The notes under the pieces: generated by a model
Database searches by the model: none
Told to the model about the DNA's origin: nothing
The model's input: the letters and a program-made list of their open reading frames with translations, nothing else
From: Chloroflexota bacterium
GTDB lineage: Bacteria > Chloroflexota > Anaerolineae > UBA1429
Assembly: GCA_014360745.1 (NCBI GenBank)
Contig: JACIWY010000002.1
Span: 1 to 30,191 of the forward strand
DNA: 30,191 nt
Direction of reading: 5' to 3'
Part shown: one piece after another, positions 27,794 through 30,191 of the stretch
Layout of the letters: every line of letters begins with the position of its first letter
Numbering within the stretch: position 1 is the stretch's first letter
Made by a program: the position numbers and the translations under genes

Positions 27794-30191
27794 ATGTCCC
27801 CCGTCCCCGATGTCGTCGTCGAGCTGGTGGAGCGCTTCCGGCACAACCGCAATTACTACCATCGCCCCGACTATAACGAAACCCAGGTGCGCCGCGAGTT
27901 CATCGATCCCCTCTTTGAAGCTCTGGGTTGGGATGTGGCCAACAAACGCGGCGTCGCGCCGCAATACCAGGAGGTGATCCACGAAGCCAGCGTGCGCATG
28001 CGCGGCAGCGTGCACGCCCCTGACTATTGCTTCCGCGTCGGGCCACAGCCCAAGTTCTTTGTCGAGGCCAAGAAACCGGCGGTGGACATCCGCGCCGACA
28101 TCCACCCCGCCTACCAGTTGCGCCGTTATGCCTGGTCGGCCAAGCTGCCCCTCTCGGTGCTCACCGACTTTGAAGAGTTCTCGGTCTATGACTGCCGCAT
28201 CCGGCCCGACCCCGGCGACAAGGCCGGCGTGGCCCGCATTCTCTACCTGAACTATGAGGAGTATCCCGACCGCTGGGAGGAGATCGCCACGCTCTTTTCG
28301 CGGGAGGCCGTCTGGCGGGGCGACTTTGACCGCTACGCCGAGAGCACCCGCCAGAAGCGTGGCACACTGGAGGTGGACGACGCCTTCCTAGCCGAGATCG
28401 AGGGTTGGCGCGAGCTGCTGGCGCGCAACCTGGCGCTGCGCAATCCGACCCTCAACCGTCGTGACCTGAACTATGCCGTGCAAAAGATCATCGACCGCAT
28501 CATCTTTTTGCGCATCTGTGAGGATCGCGGCATCGAGCCTTACGAGGGGCTGCGCGATACCCTGAGCGGGGGGCACGTCTACGAGCGGCTGCTGGAGCGT
28601 TTCCGCCGCGCCGACGCGCGCTACAATTCGGGCCTCTTTCACTTTTCCGAGGAGCGCGGGCGCAACGAGCCTCCCGACACTCTCACGCCCACCCTGCGGG
28701 TAGACGACAAGGTATTGGCGCAGATCATCGGTGGGCTGTACTACCCCGAAAGCCCCTACGAGTTCTCGGTCATCAGCCACGATATCCTGGGCAACGTCTA
28801 CGAGCGTTTCCTGGGCAGCGTCATCCGCTTGACGCCGGGGCATCGCGCCGTGGTGGAGCAAAAGCCGGAGGTGCGCAAGGCCGGCGGTGTCTACTATACG
28901 CCCAAGTACATCGTGGACTATATCGTGGAGCATACCGTGGGGGAGCTGGTCAAGGGCAAGGCCCCCGGCCAGATTGCCAACCTGCGCATTCTCGACCCTG
29001 CCTGCGGCTCCGGCTCCTTTCTCCTGGGGGCCTATGACTATCTGTTGCGCTATCATCTGGATTGGTACGTCAATCACCCCGCGCGGCGCCCCCGCAAGGA
29101 GATCTATCAGACGGCGGGCGGGGAGTGGCGGCTGACCATCGCGGAGAAAAAGCGCATCCTGCTGAACAACATCTATGGCGTGGACATCGATCCCCAGGCG
29201 GTGGAGGTGACCAAGCTCTCGCTGCTACTCAAGGTGTTGGAGGGGGAGACGGAGGCGACGCTGCAACCGGAGCTGTTGCCGGAGCGCGCCCTGCCCGACC
29301 TGGCGAACAACATCAAGTGCGGCAACAGCCTGATCGGGAGCGATTTCTATGAGGGCCAGCAGTTGGCCCTGCTGGACGAGGAGGAGATGTGGCGCGTCAA
29401 TCCCTTTGACTGGGAGAACGAGTTCGCGGAGATCATGGGGGCCGGCGGGTTTGATGCCGTGATCGGGAATCCGCCGTACATCCGCATCCAGAACCTCAAA
29501 GAGTTCGCTCCCAAAGAGGTCGAGTTCTATAAGGGGCGTTACGTCGCCGCCAGCAAGGGCAACTATGACATCTATGTCGTCTTTGTGGAGCGCGGCTTGC
29601 AGTTGCTGAACGCCAAGGGGCGGCTGGGGTTCATTTTGCCGCACAAGTTCTTCAACGCCCAATATGGCGAGCCCCTGCGCAAGTTACTAACCGAGGGCCG
29701 TCACCTAGTCGAGGTGGTGCACTTTGGCGACCAGCAGGTCTTCGCCGGGGCCACCACCTACACCTGCCTGCTTTTCCTGGACAAGGCGGGATCAGAGGGC
29801 TGCCACGTGCAAAAAGTGAGCGATCTCTCCGTCTGGCAGAGCCATCGCCAGGCCGTGGCGGGCAGAGTGCCGGCGGAGAGGATTACCGAGAAGGAGTGGA
29901 ACTTTGTTGTCGGGCCGGGGGCGGACTTGTTCCACCGGCTGAGCGAGATGCCGATAAAGCTGGGAGATGTGGCGGAAAGAATCGCCCAGGGCATTAGGAC
30001 AAGTGCAAATGAGGTATATGTGCTCGACCTTGTGCGCGAAGAAGGGCAAACATTACTTGCGCGTTCCAAGGTGCTAGGCCGGAATGTGACCCTTGAAAAG
30101 GCGGTGATCTTGAAGTTTCTGTTGGGGCGAGAGATAAAGCGCTATACCATACTACCGTCTGGCAAAGTGGTTATAGTGCCCTACCGCGATA
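27794..30191 (+). CDS. Type IIG-like restriction-modification enzyme, 3' end beyond window
   Basis: The 799 visible residues form a single-polypeptide restriction and methylation enzyme. The N-terminal nuclease domain is of the HSDR_N/type I R type: RPDYNETQVRREFIDPLFEALGW (24-46), Asp77 in APDY and Glu91-x-Lys93 in FFVEAKK make a PD-(D/E)xK site. A helical region follows (about 190-330). The N6-adenine methyltransferase then has motif I DPACGSGSF from Asp401 and the catalytic NPPY from Asn559. The target-recognition domain is starting at the window edge. The ATG at 27794 has GAGGGAGG upstream and a good promoter. It modifies and cuts the same site, probably as defence against phage. It lies just past the tRNA, so it may be cargo of a second mobile segment or a resident gene. 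Confidence 0.9.
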   Translation, partial: MSPVPDVVVELVERFRHNRNYYHRPDYNETQVRREFIDPLFEALGWDVANKRGVAPQYQEVIHEASVRMRGSVHAPDYCFRVGPQPKFFVEAKKPAVDIRADIHPAYQLRRYAWSAKLPLSVLTDFEEFSVYDCRIRPDPGDKAGVARILYLNYEEYPDRWEEIATLFSREAVWRGDFDRYAESTRQKRGTLEVDDAFLAEIEGWRELLARNLALRNPTLNRRDLNYAVQKIIDRIIFLRICEDRGIEPYEGLRDTLSGGHVYERLLERFRRADARYNSGLFHFSEERGRNEPPDTLTPTLRVDDKVLAQIIGGLYYPESPYEFSVISHDILGNVYERFLGSVIRLTPGHRAVVEQKPEVRKAGGVYYTPKYIVDYIVEHTVGELVKGKAPGQIANLRILDPACGSGSFLLGAYDYLLRYHLDWYVNHPARRPRKEIYQTAGGEWRLTIAEKKRILLNNIYGVDIDPQAVEVTKLSLLLKVLEGETEATLQPELLPERALPDLANNIKCGNSLIGSDFYEGQQLALLDEEEMWRVNPFDWENEFAEIMGAGGFDAVIGNPPYIRIQNLKEFAPKEVEFYKGRYVAASKGNYDIYVVFVERGLQLLNAKGRLGFILPHKFFNAQYGEPLRKLLTEGRHLVEVVHFGDQQVFAGATTYTCLLFLDKAGSEGCHVQKVSDLSVWQSHRQAVAGRVPAERITEKEWNFVVGPGADLFHRLSEMPIKLGDVAERIAQGIRTSANEVYVLDLVREEGQTLLARSKVLGRNVTLEKAVILKFLLGREIKRYTILPSGKVVIVPYRD

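Noticed and set aside
1..30191. CRISPR array or insertion sequence
   Set aside because: No regularly spaced direct repeats of CRISPR size and no transposase were seen anywhere in the window.

Overview
The window looks like a piece of a high-GC bacterial chromosome, most likely from the phylum Chloroflexota (Anaerolineae/Caldilineae-like). The reasons are an archaeal-type isopentenyl phosphate kinase, a sugar-binding lipoprotein with a Glu/Lys/Val-rich stalk, Pro/Thr-rich (TPTPVP-type) linkers before a LysM domain, and frequent GTG and TTG starts behind strong Shine-Dalgarno (SD) sequences. The assignment comes from recognised protein families, not from a search. The middle of the window is ordinary chromosome; the last third is a mobile element and a restriction-modification gene.

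Layout. 1-5059 (+): the end of an AlbA_2-domain protein, a GNAT acetyltransferase, ribonuclease Z overlapping isopentenyl phosphate kinase, and a MATE exporter. 5074-6111 (-): a dihydroorotate-dehydrogenase-like flavoprotein. 6273-9689 (+): a decayed alpha/beta-hydrolase gene, a phosphomannose-isomerase-like cupin, an MFS transporter and a DUF2007 protein. 9766-13627 (-): an Fe-S aldo/keto reductase, a TPR-LysM membrane protein and a ROK sugar kinase. 13829-15850 (+): a tiny membrane protein, an orphan response regulator and a membrane-anchored endonuclease/exonuclease/phosphatase-family protein. 15814-18423 (-): an operon of a stand-alone lipoyl domain, a threonine-dehydrogenase-like enzyme and a four-carbon acid-sugar kinase. 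It diverges from a sugar ABC transporter (binding protein plus first permease, 18760-21190) across a 336-bp region holding two good promoters, three copies of an octamer and a three-way-junction inverted repeat.

At about 21190 the ABC operon stops abruptly. The permease reading frame runs into a tyrosine recombinase that lacks its N-terminal arm-binding region, and the second permease is missing. From there to about 27551 lies a 6.3-kb integrative element: integrase, a small unknown gene, a divergent 391-aa protein, a palindromic operator, then five overlapping genes including a CHC2-Toprim-ATPase replication protein and a small-terminase-like HTH protein. This layout resembles phage satellites (PICI/SaPI type). 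The replication gene carries clustered copies of the octamer TGCAACAC. Two of the clusters sit in inverted composite modules that share further motifs, which suggests an iteron-type origin inside the gene.

The right end of the element has a near-consensus promoter with no reading frame but strong hairpins, two tandem TTGACAGCAC repeats like integrase arm sites, and a tRNA-Arg(CCT) whose first base pair is broken. A single-polypeptide restriction-modification enzyme follows and runs off the window.

The chromosomal genes mostly concern carbohydrate and sugar-acid uptake and use (ABC and MFS transporters, isomerase-like cupin, ROK kinase, acid-sugar kinase, dehydrogenases).
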